Shown here piece by piece: positions 21,892 to 30,709 of a stretch of DNA of 58,708 bases; the stretch's first letter is position 1, and each line of letters begins with the position of its first letter. This DNA comes from Bacteroidota bacterium. GTDB taxonomy: Bacteria; Bacteroidota; Ignavibacteria; Ignavibacteriales; Melioribacteraceae. The translations under genes were made by a program, and so were the position numbers. The notes under the pieces were generated by a model. It saw only the letters and a list, made by a program, of their open reading frames with translations. It made no database searches and had not been told where the DNA came from. Location of the stretch: NCBI GenBank assembly GCA_018829205.1, contig JAHJUE010000026.1, positions 1 to 58,708 on the forward strand, given 5' to 3'.

Positions 21892-22602
21892 ATGGGCAGA
21901 ATATTTGAAAAAAGAAAACACACAATGTTCGCGCGTTTTGCGCGTATGTCTAAAGCATTTAACAGAATTAGAAAGGACATTGAAATTGCCGTAAAAGCGG
22001 GAGGGGTTGATCCCAAAGCAAATTCAAAATTAAGAATCGCTATTCAGAATGCTAAAAGCGTAAACATGCCTAAGGACAAGGTAGACGCGGCAATTAAAAG
22101 AGCATCCTCAAAAGATACAACAGGTTATCAGGAAATTATGTACGAAGGTTACGGTCCCCACGGTGTTGCTATGATTATTGAATGCGCTACAGATAATCCG
22201 ACACGAACTGTTGCTAACGTAAGGCACATTTTCAGAAAACACGAAGGCTCTTTAGGAAACAATGGTTCAATTGCTTTTATGTTTGAAAGAAAAGGTATTT
22301 TTAAAGTAGCAAGAACAGCGGAAATGGATCTTGAAAATCTTGAACTTGAATTAATTGATCACGGTCTTGATGAATTTTCTTATGACGACGAGTCATTATA
22401 TATATATGTTCCTTTTACGGAATACGGACCGATGCAGAAAGCATTGGAAGAAAAAGGCCTTGATATTACCGCTACAGAACTTCAATTTATTCCTGAAAAT
22501 TATAAAGAACTTACCAAAGAACAGCAGGCCGATATTAACGGCATTGTTGAAGCATTTGATGAAGATGATGACGTTCAGTCCGTTTATCACAATATGCAGT
22601 AA
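21892..22602 (+). CDS. YebC/PmpR (TACO1) family protein
   Basis: 236 residues, the usual family length. The N-terminus is MGRIFEKRKHTMFARFARMS, followed by VDPKANSKLRIAIQNAK and MYEGYGPHGVAMIIECATDN. The family has been described as DNA-binding regulators and, more recently, as translation factors acting on stalled ribosomes; the sequence does not decide between them. It is a single gene with its own terminator. Confidence 0.93.
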   Translation: MGRIFEKRKHTMFARFARMSKAFNRIRKDIEIAVKAGGVDPKANSKLRIAIQNAKSVNMPKDKVDAAIKRASSKDTTGYQEIMYEGYGPHGVAMIIECATDNPTRTVANVRHIFRKHEGSLGNNGSIAFMFERKGIFKVARTAEMDLENLELELIDHGLDEFSYDDESLYIYVPFTEYGPMQKALEEKGLDITATELQFIPENYKELTKEQQADINGIVEAFDEDDDVQSVYHNMQ

Positions 22603-22636
22603 ATTATTCTGTGAATCTTTTTGCGAATATTCTTAT

Positions 22637-22668
22637 CTAAAAGGGGAGCTTTAAGTTTCCCTTTTTTA
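22637..22668 (+). terminator. Terminator of the YebC-family gene
   Basis: AAAGGGGA (22640-22647) pairs with TTTCCCTTT (22656-22664) around a short loop, with the run of six T at 22662-22667. It lies about 38 nt after the stop. Confidence 0.7.
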
Positions 22669-22817
22669 TATGGGATAATTCGTCTTATAAAAAGATGATT
22701 TTGTATTATTTTTATGTTAAATTCTCAGTAAGAAAACAGTATTCTCAAAAATGGAAACCAGATTTGTATACATATTCTAAAAAAGTGAAATTTTAATCGA
22801 TTTCTATGTCTTTTGTA
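22669..22817. other. Non-coding stretch between the YebC terminator and the oxidoreductase promoter
   Basis: The gene-free interval 22603-22980 holds a terminator (22637-22668), this A+T-rich stretch in which I see nothing, a promoter (22818-22845), a short leader frame (22874-22927) and a hairpin (22929-22957). Confidence 0.5.
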
Positions 22818-22845
22818 TTGCAAAAAATGGCACGGTTCTTATAAG
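22818..22845 (+). promoter_or_regulatory. Candidate promoter of the ferredoxin oxidoreductase operon
   Basis: TTGCAA (22818-22823), 16-nt spacer, TATAAG (22840-22845). A sigma-54 -24 box TGGCACG (22828-22834) lies inside it, but the matching -12 position reads TTAT instead of TTGC, so sigma-70 is preferred. Transcription would begin near 22852. Confidence 0.5.
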
Positions 22846-22873
22846 TACTACAATGTTAGGAGTCATTAAAATA

Positions 22874-22927
22874 ATGAAAATTACAAACAACCTGAATATC
22901 GTCATTATTATCAAGGACCTTTTATAG
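22874..22927 (+). CDS. Putative 17-residue leader peptide rich in Ile/Leu/Val
   Basis: The frame encodes MKITNNLNIVIIIKDLL and stops with TAG at 22925-22927. AGGAG (22858-22862) lies 11 nt before the ATG. Nine of 17 residues are branched-chain, five in a row (IVIII). The stop directly precedes a terminator hairpin, and the operon behind it encodes a 2-oxoacid oxidoreductase of the VorB type. This resembles leader peptides of amino-acid attenuators. An alternative longer start at 22853 has no ribosome site. Confidence 0.4.
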   Translation: MKITNNLNIVIIIKDLL

Positions 22928-22928
22928 G

Positions 22929-22957
22929 AAAGGCTGCATAGTATGCAGCCTTTTTAA
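22929..22957 (+). terminator. Strong hairpin with T-run in the operon leader (candidate attenuator)
   Basis: AAAGGCTGCATA (22929-22940) and TATGCAGCCTTT (22942-22953) form a 12-bp perfect stem, followed by further T residues. Only about 24 nt separate it from the next start codon, too few for a promoter, so transcription must read through. CCTTT (22918-22922) can alternatively pair with AAAGG (22929-22933). Confidence 0.7.
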
Positions 22958-22980
22958 TTTTAAATACAAATGGAGTAACT

Positions 22981-23265
22981 ATGGCTAAAGTAAAAGGCGA
23001 CATTATAATTGATATCGAAAAATGCAAAGGATGTGAACTTTGTATTGAAGCCTGTCCGCAAGGCTCTTTGGAGACATCAAGAAAAGTAAATAACAAGGGA
23101 TACTTGTATATTGTGAAAGTTGAAGATACATGCACAGGCTGCACAAATTGCGCGTTGGTTTGCCCTGAAGGCGGAATTACTGTATATCGTAAAACCGAAA
23201 AGGGGAAAGAACAGATAGCAAAAATTTCTAACGTAACTAAAGACATGGAATTGAAGGTGAACTAA
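22981..23265 (+). CDS. 2-oxoacid:ferredoxin oxidoreductase, delta (2x[4Fe-4S]) subunit
   Basis: 94 residues with two ferredoxin motifs, CKGCELCIEACP and CTGCTNCALVCP. It carries electrons from the catalytic subunits to soluble ferredoxin. TGGAG lies about 6 nt before the ATG. Its stop overlaps the alpha-subunit start by one base (TAATG). The gene order delta-alpha-beta-gamma matches four-subunit Kor/Vor enzymes. Confidence 0.9.
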   Translation: MAKVKGDIIIDIEKCKGCELCIEACPQGSLETSRKVNNKGYLYIVKVEDTCTGCTNCALVCPEGGITVYRKTEKGKEQIAKISNVTKDMELKVN

Positions 23266-24335
23266 TGAAAGAACTTAAATTAATGAAAGGCAACGAAGCA
23301 TTGGCAGAGGCTGCAATTAGAGCAGGCTGCGATGCTTATTTTGGATATCCGATTACACCCCAGTCCGAAGTACTAGAGTATTTAAGCAGAGAAGCGCATG
23401 CAAGAACAGGTATGGTAGTGCTTCAGGCTGAAAGCGAAGTAGCGGCGATTAATATGGTTTACGGTGCCGCGGGAACCGGGAAAAAAATTATGACTTCTTC
23501 TTCTTCTCCGGGAATGAGTTTAATGCAGGAAGGCGTTTCATACATTGCTTGCGCCGAAGTTCCATGCCTGCTCGTTAATGTTAATAGAGGCGGTCCCGGA
23601 TTAGGCACTATTCAGCCTGGTCAAGGTGATTATTTCCAATCCGTGAAAGGAGGCGGTCACGGCGATTATAAACTAATTGTTCTGGCTCCCTCAACAGTGC
23701 AGGAAATGTCCGATTTCGTAAAACAAGGTTTTGATCTTGCCTTTAAATATAGAAATCCTGTTCTTATTTTAACCGACGGCGCGTTGGGTCAAATGATGGA
23801 AAAAGTGGAACTATTCCCTCAGCAGGAAAGAAAATTTGAACGTCTTGACTGGGCAACAGTTGGAAAACCTGCCGATAAAGAAAAAAATGTTATTACTTCT
23901 CTTAATTTAAAAGCTGAAGCAATGGAAGTTATTAATATTCATCTGCAGGAAAAATACAGAGAAATTGAAAAAAATGAGATTAGATATGAAGCAATTAATT
24001 GCGAGGACGCTGATTATATTATAACCGCATACGGATTGGTTGCCAGAATATGTACTAAAGCCGCGCAAATGGCTAGAGAAAAAGGAATTAAAGTCGGCGT
24101 AATTAGACCGATTTCATTATTCCCATTTCCTTATAAAGCAATAAATGATTACGCATCAAAAGTTCATGGCATATTGGATGTTGAAATGAATGCCGGACAA
24201 ATGGTCGAAGACGTAAGATTAGCCGTTAATGGAAAAGTTCCGGTAGAATTTTACGGAAGAATGGGGGGTGTTGTACCTGACCCTGATGAAATATTAAAAG
24301 CTTTGGAAGAAAAAATTGTAGGAGTTGCCGTATGA
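23265..24335 (+). CDS. 2-oxoacid:ferredoxin oxidoreductase alpha subunit (VorB/KorA-like)
   Basis: 356 residues. It begins LKLMKGNEALAEAAIRAGCD with YFGYPITPQSEVLEY, the pyrimidine-binding domain of the family, and closes with the GRMGGVVPDPDEIL loop. The short alpha chain without a gamma fusion, and its wording, match proteins annotated as 3-methyl-2-oxobutanoate (2-oxoisovalerate) oxidoreductase VorB; 2-oxoglutarate is the main alternative. It catalyses reversible CoA-dependent decarboxylation. It overlaps the beta gene by 4 nt. Confidence 0.9.
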   Translation: MKELKLMKGNEALAEAAIRAGCDAYFGYPITPQSEVLEYLSREAHARTGMVVLQAESEVAAINMVYGAAGTGKKIMTSSSSPGMSLMQEGVSYIACAEVPCLLVNVNRGGPGLGTIQPGQGDYFQSVKGGGHGDYKLIVLAPSTVQEMSDFVKQGFDLAFKYRNPVLILTDGALGQMMEKVELFPQQERKFERLDWATVGKPADKEKNVITSLNLKAEAMEVINIHLQEKYREIEKNEIRYEAINCEDADYIITAYGLVARICTKAAQMAREKGIKVGVIRPISLFPFPYKAINDYASKVHGILDVEMNAGQMVEDVRLAVNGKVPVEFYGRMGGVVPDPDEILKALEEKIVGVAV

Positions 24336-25150
24336 GTATGAATGAAAGAGATTTGCTTGAAGATAAACACTTTGAGCAGGTAATAAGCGATGAAAGTATT
24401 TGCACTAAAGAAAATATAGTATATGAAAAACCTGAAACCCTGCTTGATGTTTCTATGCATTATTGTCCGGGCTGCGGGCACGGTGTCGCTCATAGAATTT
24501 TAGCCGAAGTAATTGATGAACTTGGCATTCAGCAGGAAGTAATTGGCGTTGCCCCAGTTGGCTGTTCGGTGCTGGCTTACAACTATTTAAATATTGATAT
24601 GTCCGAAGCCGCGCACGGCAGAGCTTCGGCTGTGGCTACAGGCATAAAAAGAGTGCTTCCTGAAAAATATGTTTTCTCTTATCAAGGCGACGGCGATCTT
24701 GCTGCTATTGGTACCGGTGAAACTATTCATACCTGCAACCGCGGCGAAAATATATTAATTATTTTTATCAACAACGGAATTTACGGTATGACAGGCGGAC
24801 AAATGGCGCCTACAACTTTGCCTGGTATGAAATCCACAACTTCGCCTTTCGGAAGAGATGTCGCTACAATGGGAGCGCCTTTAAAAATTACAGAACTTTT
24901 AGCGCAGCTGCCCGGCACTTATTATGTAACGCGTCAGTCTGTTCATAAACCTTTGAATGTGCGTAAAGCCAAAAAAGCGATTCAAAAAGGATTTGAATAC
25001 CAGAAACTTAATAAAGGTACATGCTTTGTTGAAATTGTTTCAAACTGTCCTTCAAACTGGAAAATGACTCCGGTTGAATCTAATAAATGGCTTGACGAAA
25101 ATATGCTTCCGTTTTATCCGCTCGGCGATATCAAAGTACCAAAAGACTAA
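24332..25150 (+). CDS. 2-oxoacid:ferredoxin oxidoreductase beta (thiamine diphosphate) subunit
   Basis: 272 residues. The cluster-binding YCPGCGHGVAHR and the thiamine motif GDGDLAAIGTGE...INNGIYGMTGGQ are intact. Start by ATGA overlap with alpha. The subunit holds thiamine diphosphate and the proximal [4Fe-4S] cluster. Confidence 0.92.
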   Translation: MSMNERDLLEDKHFEQVISDESICTKENIVYEKPETLLDVSMHYCPGCGHGVAHRILAEVIDELGIQQEVIGVAPVGCSVLAYNYLNIDMSEAAHGRASAVATGIKRVLPEKYVFSYQGDGDLAAIGTGETIHTCNRGENILIIFINNGIYGMTGGQMAPTTLPGMKSTTSPFGRDVATMGAPLKITELLAQLPGTYYVTRQSVHKPLNVRKAKKAIQKGFEYQKLNKGTCFVEIVSNCPSNWKMTPVESNKWLDENMLPFYPLGDIKVPKD

Positions 25151-25155
25151 CCTTC

Positions 25156-25238
25156 GCCGGCAGATAAATGAAAATGAAAAATTACGGAACTTGATAAAAT
25201 AAAAGTTTGGAAAAAACATTGCCGGCTTCGGCAGGCAA
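25156..25238. repeat. GCCGGC-containing hairpin sequence between beta and gamma genes
   Basis: The 102-nt spacer breaks an otherwise overlapping operon. It holds TGCCG (25220-25224)/CGGCA (25229-25233) nested in TTGCC/GGCAA, and a partly inverted GCCGGCAG near 25156. It looks like an inserted repeat. Confidence 0.4.
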
Positions 25239-25252
25239 GGGAGAAAATAATT

Positions 25253-25807
25253 ATGAGTGAAGAAATAGTAATTGCAGGATTCGGAGGGCAGGGAGTTCTT
25301 TCTATGGGAATGATTCTTTGTTATTCCGGTATTGTTGAAAATAAAGAAGTCAGCTGGATGCCTTCCTACGGACCGGAAATGAGAGGCGGAACCGCAAATT
25401 GTGTTACGATTATTAGTGATGAAAAAATTAGCTCGCCTATCGTTTCAAAATTTGATACGGTTATTGCGCTTAACCAGCCTTCGGTTGATAAATTTGAAAG
25501 TGCCGTTAAACCCGGCGGCTTAATGCTTTACGATAGCACCAATATACTTCATGGACCTAAAAGAGAAGACATTGAAGTAATAGGAATTGAAGCCAGCAAC
25601 GAAGCGGCCAAAATGAATAATACCAAAATATTAAATATGATTATGCTGGGCGCATTCTTAAAGAAAAGACCTATAATTGAATTTGAAAATATTCTTGAAG
25701 GTTTGAAGAAAGTTTTGCCGGAACGTTATCACCATTTGCTTCCTCTTAATGAACAGGCTTTGAGAAAAGGAATGGAATTGGTTGAGGCGGTTTCAATAAA
25801 CGCTTAA
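25253..25807 (+). CDS. 2-oxoacid:ferredoxin oxidoreductase gamma subunit
   Basis: 184 residues. It begins IVIAGFGGQGVLSMGMIL, typical of the gamma domain, with MPSYGPEMRGGTANCVTI following. It completes the heterotetramer. GGGAGA lies about 8 nt upstream of the ATG. Confidence 0.92.
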   Translation: MSEEIVIAGFGGQGVLSMGMILCYSGIVENKEVSWMPSYGPEMRGGTANCVTIISDEKISSPIVSKFDTVIALNQPSVDKFESAVKPGGLMLYDSTNILHGPKREDIEVIGIEASNEAAKMNNTKILNMIMLGAFLKKRPIIEFENILEGLKKVLPERYHHLLPLNEQALRKGMELVEAVSINA

Positions 25808-25827
25808 TTTATTTCCATATTTTAAAT

Positions 25828-25948
25828 AAGAGGCTGACTCAAAAGTTTTTTGCGACCCTTTGGGGCTTAGTGACTTTGTTTGATGGTTATTTTTTCCGCC
25901 GCTAAGACACCAAGACACAAAGATAAATTACTTATGAATCAGCCTCTT
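25828..25948. repeat. Long-range inverted repeat enclosing a ~100-nt loop
   Basis: AAGAGGCTGA (25828-25837) and TCAGCCTCTT (25939-25948) are perfect inverted copies, followed by TTATTTT. The loop contains CGCTAAGACACCAAGACACAAAG, a type of sequence seen dispersed in many genomes. Plausibly an operon terminator whose loop was enlarged by a repeat insertion. Confidence 0.5.
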
Positions 25949-25996
25949 TTATTTTAAAGAGTTATATTTAGCTGAAAAGTTATTACGGATAACAAA

Positions 25997-27916
25997 ATGA
26001 AGTTTCTTTCTATTTTAATACTAGTATTTTTATCAGCCCAAGAATTTTTTCCCCAAGTAAATTTTACTTCCTCAAACCTGCCTATTGTTGTTATTAACAC
26101 CGAAGGAAAAACAATTCTTGATGAACCTAAAATAAACGCTTTTATGGGGATAATTTTTAACGGGGACGGAATTATAAATTATATAACCGATCCGTTTAAT
26201 AATTATGAAGGAAAAATTGGAATTGAAATAAGAGGAAGCTCATCACAGCTTTTTCCTAAAAAGCAATACGGTTTTGAAACTTGGGATGATGATGGCGAAG
26301 ATTTGGATGTATCTCTTCTCGGTTTCCCCGAAGAAAGTGATTGGATTCTATCTGCCCCTTACAGCGACAAAACATTATTAAGGAACGTTCTTACTTATAA
26401 AATTGCCAACGACTTGGGACGTTATGCGAGCAGGACAAAATTTTGTGAGCTTGTATTAAACGGCGAATACATGGGCGTTTATATCTTGATGGAAAAAATT
26501 AAACGGGACAAAAACCGTGTGAATATTAAAAAACTTGAGGCCGAAGATATCGCCGGCGATAAACTTACCGGGGGATATATTATAAAAATTGATAAACAGG
26601 AAGGTACCGTTACAGGCGGATGGAATTCACCTTCATGGAATTACAATAACGGTAATAGAAAAGTTTATTACCAATATGAATATCCTTCAGGCGACGATCT
26701 TACGACAGAACAAATTAATTATATTCAAAGTTTTATTCTGAATTTCGAAACCGTATTGTACGGCAGCGGCAGCGATAAACCTTTCGGCGGATATTATGAT
26801 ATTATCGATATAGATTCTTTTATCGATTTCTTTATTGTAAATGAAACTGCGAAAAATGTCGACGGTTACAGGCTAAGTACCTTTCTGTATAAAAACCGCG
26901 AAAGTGAGGGAGGGAAATTAAATCTAGGTCCGGTTTGGGATTTTAATCTTGCTTACGGAAACGCAAATTATGACGACGGCTGGAAAACCGAAGGATGGGA
27001 AGTTTTTTATGATAACAACAGCTATTGGAGAACTCCTTTCTGGGCAATGAAACTTATGGATAATTCAATATTTAAAAACAGATTCGCGAAAAGGTGGAAT
27101 GAACTTAGATCAACTGTATTAAGTAGTAATTATCTTAATACTTTTATTGATTCAACAACATCCGATTTTGAGCAAGCGCGAATTAGAAATTTTGAAAAGT
27201 GGAATGTTTTGGATTCCGCCGTCTGGCCAAACTATTTCGTAGGCGAGACTTACGAAGAAGAAATTGATTACTTAAAAGACTGGCTCATTAATAGATTAAA
27301 CTGGATCGACGAAAACGTATCTCAAATATATTCATCCGTTGAATGGAAAAATGAAGACGAGATTTATACGGAAAATAAATATTCATTTTCAGTAAATGAT
27401 TTTGTAAGCAATATAAATAATGTTGATTCGGTAACATTTTTTGTCAATACAAGTACGGCTCAAATTAAAACACAAAATGATTCTATTTATATTACTGCAA
27501 ATTCAGACTACGAAGTTTTGCTGAGAGGAATTGCTTGGCGCGATAATAAAAAAGTTGATTTTTCCCCTGCGTATTTAATAAAAAACGGAATTACTTCTGT
27601 TGAAGAAAAAACTAATACAATTAATTCAGAATATTCTCTTTCACAAAACTATCCAAATCCCTTTAATCCGACAACTACAATATCGTTTACAATTCCGAAT
27701 GTAGAGGATGCAAATTTTGCACCCTCTACGTTAAAGGTTTTTGATGTTCTCGGCAGGGAAGTAGCAACACTTGTAAACGAATATAAATCAGCGGGAACCT
27801 ATAAAGTGGAATTTGATGCTTCATCAGCCGGCGGCGGATTATCAAGCGGAATTTATTTCTATACAATTACATCGGGTAAATTTTTTGCTACTAAAAAAAT
27901 GTTATTAATAAAATAA
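25997..27916 (+). CDS. CotH kinase-family secreted protein with T9SS sorting domain
   Basis: 639 residues: signal peptide (ILILVFLSAQEFFPQ), a CotH domain (about 25-430: GIEIRGSSSQLFPKKQYGFE, SDWILSAPYSDKTLLRNVL, GEYMGVYILMEKIKRDKNRV, GPVWDFNLAYGN), a linker, and a T9SS sorting domain (NYPNPFNPTTTISFTIP ... KKMLLIK). CotH domains are atypical protein kinases known from spore coats and bacterial effectors. Here the product would be extracellular or surface-bound. A 29-nt palindrome (27701-27729) is embedded in the sorting domain. Confidence 0.88.
   Translation: MKFLSILILVFLSAQEFFPQVNFTSSNLPIVVINTEGKTILDEPKINAFMGIIFNGDGIINYITDPFNNYEGKIGIEIRGSSSQLFPKKQYGFETWDDDGEDLDVSLLGFPEESDWILSAPYSDKTLLRNVLTYKIANDLGRYASRTKFCELVLNGEYMGVYILMEKIKRDKNRVNIKKLEAEDIAGDKLTGGYIIKIDKQEGTVTGGWNSPSWNYNNGNRKVYYQYEYPSGDDLTTEQINYIQSFILNFETVLYGSGSDKPFGGYYDIIDIDSFIDFFIVNETAKNVDGYRLSTFLYKNRESEGGKLNLGPVWDFNLAYGNANYDDGWKTEGWEVFYDNNSYWRTPFWAMKLMDNSIFKNRFAKRWNELRSTVLSSNYLNTFIDSTTSDFEQARIRNFEKWNVLDSAVWPNYFVGETYEEEIDYLKDWLINRLNWIDENVSQIYSSVEWKNEDEIYTENKYSFSVNDFVSNINNVDSVTFFVNTSTAQIKTQNDSIYITANSDYEVLLRGIAWRDNKKVDFSPAYLIKNGITSVEEKTNTINSEYSLSQNYPNPFNPTTTISFTIPNVEDANFAPSTLKVFDVLGREVATLVNEYKSAGTYKVEFDASSAGGGLSSGIYFYTITSGKFFATKKMLLIK
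27701..27729. repeat. 29-nt imperfect palindrome inside a second T9SS sorting-domain coding region
   Basis: GTAGAGG (27701-27707) pairs with CCTCTAC (27723-27729), and inside it TGCAAA (27709-27714) pairs with TTTGCA (27716-27721): 13 of 14 pairs with one A/C mismatch. It has the same length, and starts after the same 'PN' codons, as the element at 7181-7209. Confidence 0.75.
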
Positions 27917-28063
27917 AATATAGTTTTATTATTTATTTGAGTCTTCAGTTTTTAATTTTGAATTACAAAATCCGGCTTTTAATAATAATTTATAGCCAAA
28001 ATTACTTAATAATTGTTTAGATCGTTATAAGTTTCGTTTGTTTATAAAATTCGGAATGTGTAA

Positions 28064-29509
<1,446 letters not shown>

Positions 29510-29512
29510 ATT

Positions 29513-29929
29513 ATGAAAGAAATAAATGTTGAAATAGTAACGCCTTCAAAATCAGCTTATTCGGGGAATGCTAAATCTGTAACTGTACCCGGAGCAGCAG
29601 GGAGTTTCCAAATATTATTCAACCATGCTCCGATAATAAGTTCGCTTGATATTGGGGTTATTAAAATTGAAGAATCCGACGGGAAATTATTAATCTTTGC
29701 TGTAAGCGGCGGTACGGTTGAAGTGCTTGATAATCACGTATTACTGCTGGTAGAAAGTATTGAAACCCCCGAAGAAATTGATATTAAAAGGGCGGAAGAA
29801 GCGAAAGCAAGAGCCAAGGAAAGATTGTCAATTAATTACAAAGAAAAAGTTGATGTGGCAAGGGCCGAAGCTTCATTAAACAGAGCAATTAATAGATTAA
29901 AGATTTCGCAGAAAGAGTTATCAAAATAA
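29513..29929 (+). CDS. atpC: F1F0 ATP synthase subunit epsilon
   Basis: 138 residues. The beta-sandwich begins VEIVTPSKSAYSGNAKSVTVPG and continues GSFQILFNHAPIISSL. The C-terminal helical hairpin (EEAKARAKERL...ARAEASLNRAINRLKI) is present. It starts 3 nt after the atpD stop and ends at a strong hairpin. Confidence 0.95.
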   Translation: MKEINVEIVTPSKSAYSGNAKSVTVPGAAGSFQILFNHAPIISSLDIGVIKIEESDGKLLIFAVSGGTVEVLDNHVLLLVESIETPEEIDIKRAEEAKARAKERLSINYKEKVDVARAEASLNRAINRLKISQKELSK

Positions 29930-29958
29930 ATTAATAGAATTTAGTAAATATTTATTAG

Positions 29959-29996
29959 AAAAGGATTTACGGTAATTACCTAAATCCTTTTTTAGT
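29959..29996. terminator. Bidirectional terminator between atpC and the Lon-domain gene
   Basis: AAAAGGATTTA (29959-29969) pairs with TAAATCCTTTT (29981-29991), extended by the inner palindrome GGTAATTACC (29971-29980) and followed by T. The right edge overlaps the stop of the convergent minus-strand gene. Confidence 0.9.
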
Positions 29997-30618
29997 TTAT
30001 ATAACCGTCACCTGCAATAATTTCTCTAATCGCTTTAGATTCTTCAAGATAGCTTTCAATCTTTTCAAAATGCTCCAGTAAAAACTTAATTCGTTTATTT
30101 TCTGATTGAAAAGCTAAAATATTCTGCTGCTGTTTAATATTTAAGCCCGATTTTTCAGCCAATTTAAAGGACTTAAAATTAGATTTTTCCAAATTTTTCC
30201 AAAAAGAATCTTCAAGTTCAATTGTTGTATTATTTATTATATCTTTAAATTTTACCATTGCCTGCTGAATTGAAAGCATATTTTTTTCTTCATCGGGAGC
30301 ATCATGGTAAGAAACAACTGCCGCTTCCATATATCCTTCTGAATTATAAGATTTTGTTATAATCTCAAACCGTTCAATCCCTTCAACAAATATATCCATG
30401 CTCCCATTTTCATATTGTTTAACAACTTTATCTACTAAAACATAACATCCTATATTTGAGATTTCCAGATCAATTTTTGAAACGATACCGAAACCTTGCC
30501 CGGAGAAAATAGAATTTCTGACCATTTTTTTATATCTCTCTTCAAATATATGAAGCGGATATTTTGCGCCCGGGTACATTACAATGTTTAACGGAAATAT
30601 TGGTATTATCTCATTCAT
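29992..30618 (-). CDS. Lon substrate-binding (LAN) domain protein
   Basis: 208 residues with only the N-terminal domain of Lon (IPIFPLNIVMYPGAKYPLHI, FEERYKKMVRN). No AAA+ or protease domain follows. Standalone LON-domain proteins are widespread in bacteria, but their function is not settled. Last gene on this strand, downstream of SOD and separated from it by a terminator. Confidence 0.88.
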   Translation of the reverse strand: MNEIIPIFPLNIVMYPGAKYPLHIFEERYKKMVRNSIFSGQGFGIVSKIDLEISNIGCYVLVDKVVKQYENGSMDIFVEGIERFEIITKSYNSEGYMEAAVVSYHDAPDEEKNMLSIQQAMVKFKDIINNTTIELEDSFWKNLEKSNFKSFKLAEKSGLNIKQQQNILAFQSENKRIKFLLEHFEKIESYLEESKAIREIIAGDGYIN

Positions 30619-30642
30619 AAAAAAAATCTATTTTTAATTATT

Positions 30643-30686
30643 AAAAAACAAAAAAAAACCTGAAAGTCAAAACAAACTTTCAGGTA
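30643..30686 (-). terminator. Terminator after superoxide dismutase
   Basis: ACCTGAAAG (30658-30666) and CTTTCAGGT (30677-30685) flank a 10-nt loop. Read on the minus strand the stem is followed by a long T-run (the plus-strand A-run ending at 30657). Confidence 0.9.
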
Positions 30687-30709
30687 AAATATAGGAATTA
30701 TTTTTTAAC

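Noticed and set aside
22828-22842. Sigma-54 promoter TGGCACG upstream of the oxidoreductase operon
   Set aside because: The -12 element reads TTAT instead of TTGC; a sigma-70 reading of the same stretch fits better.
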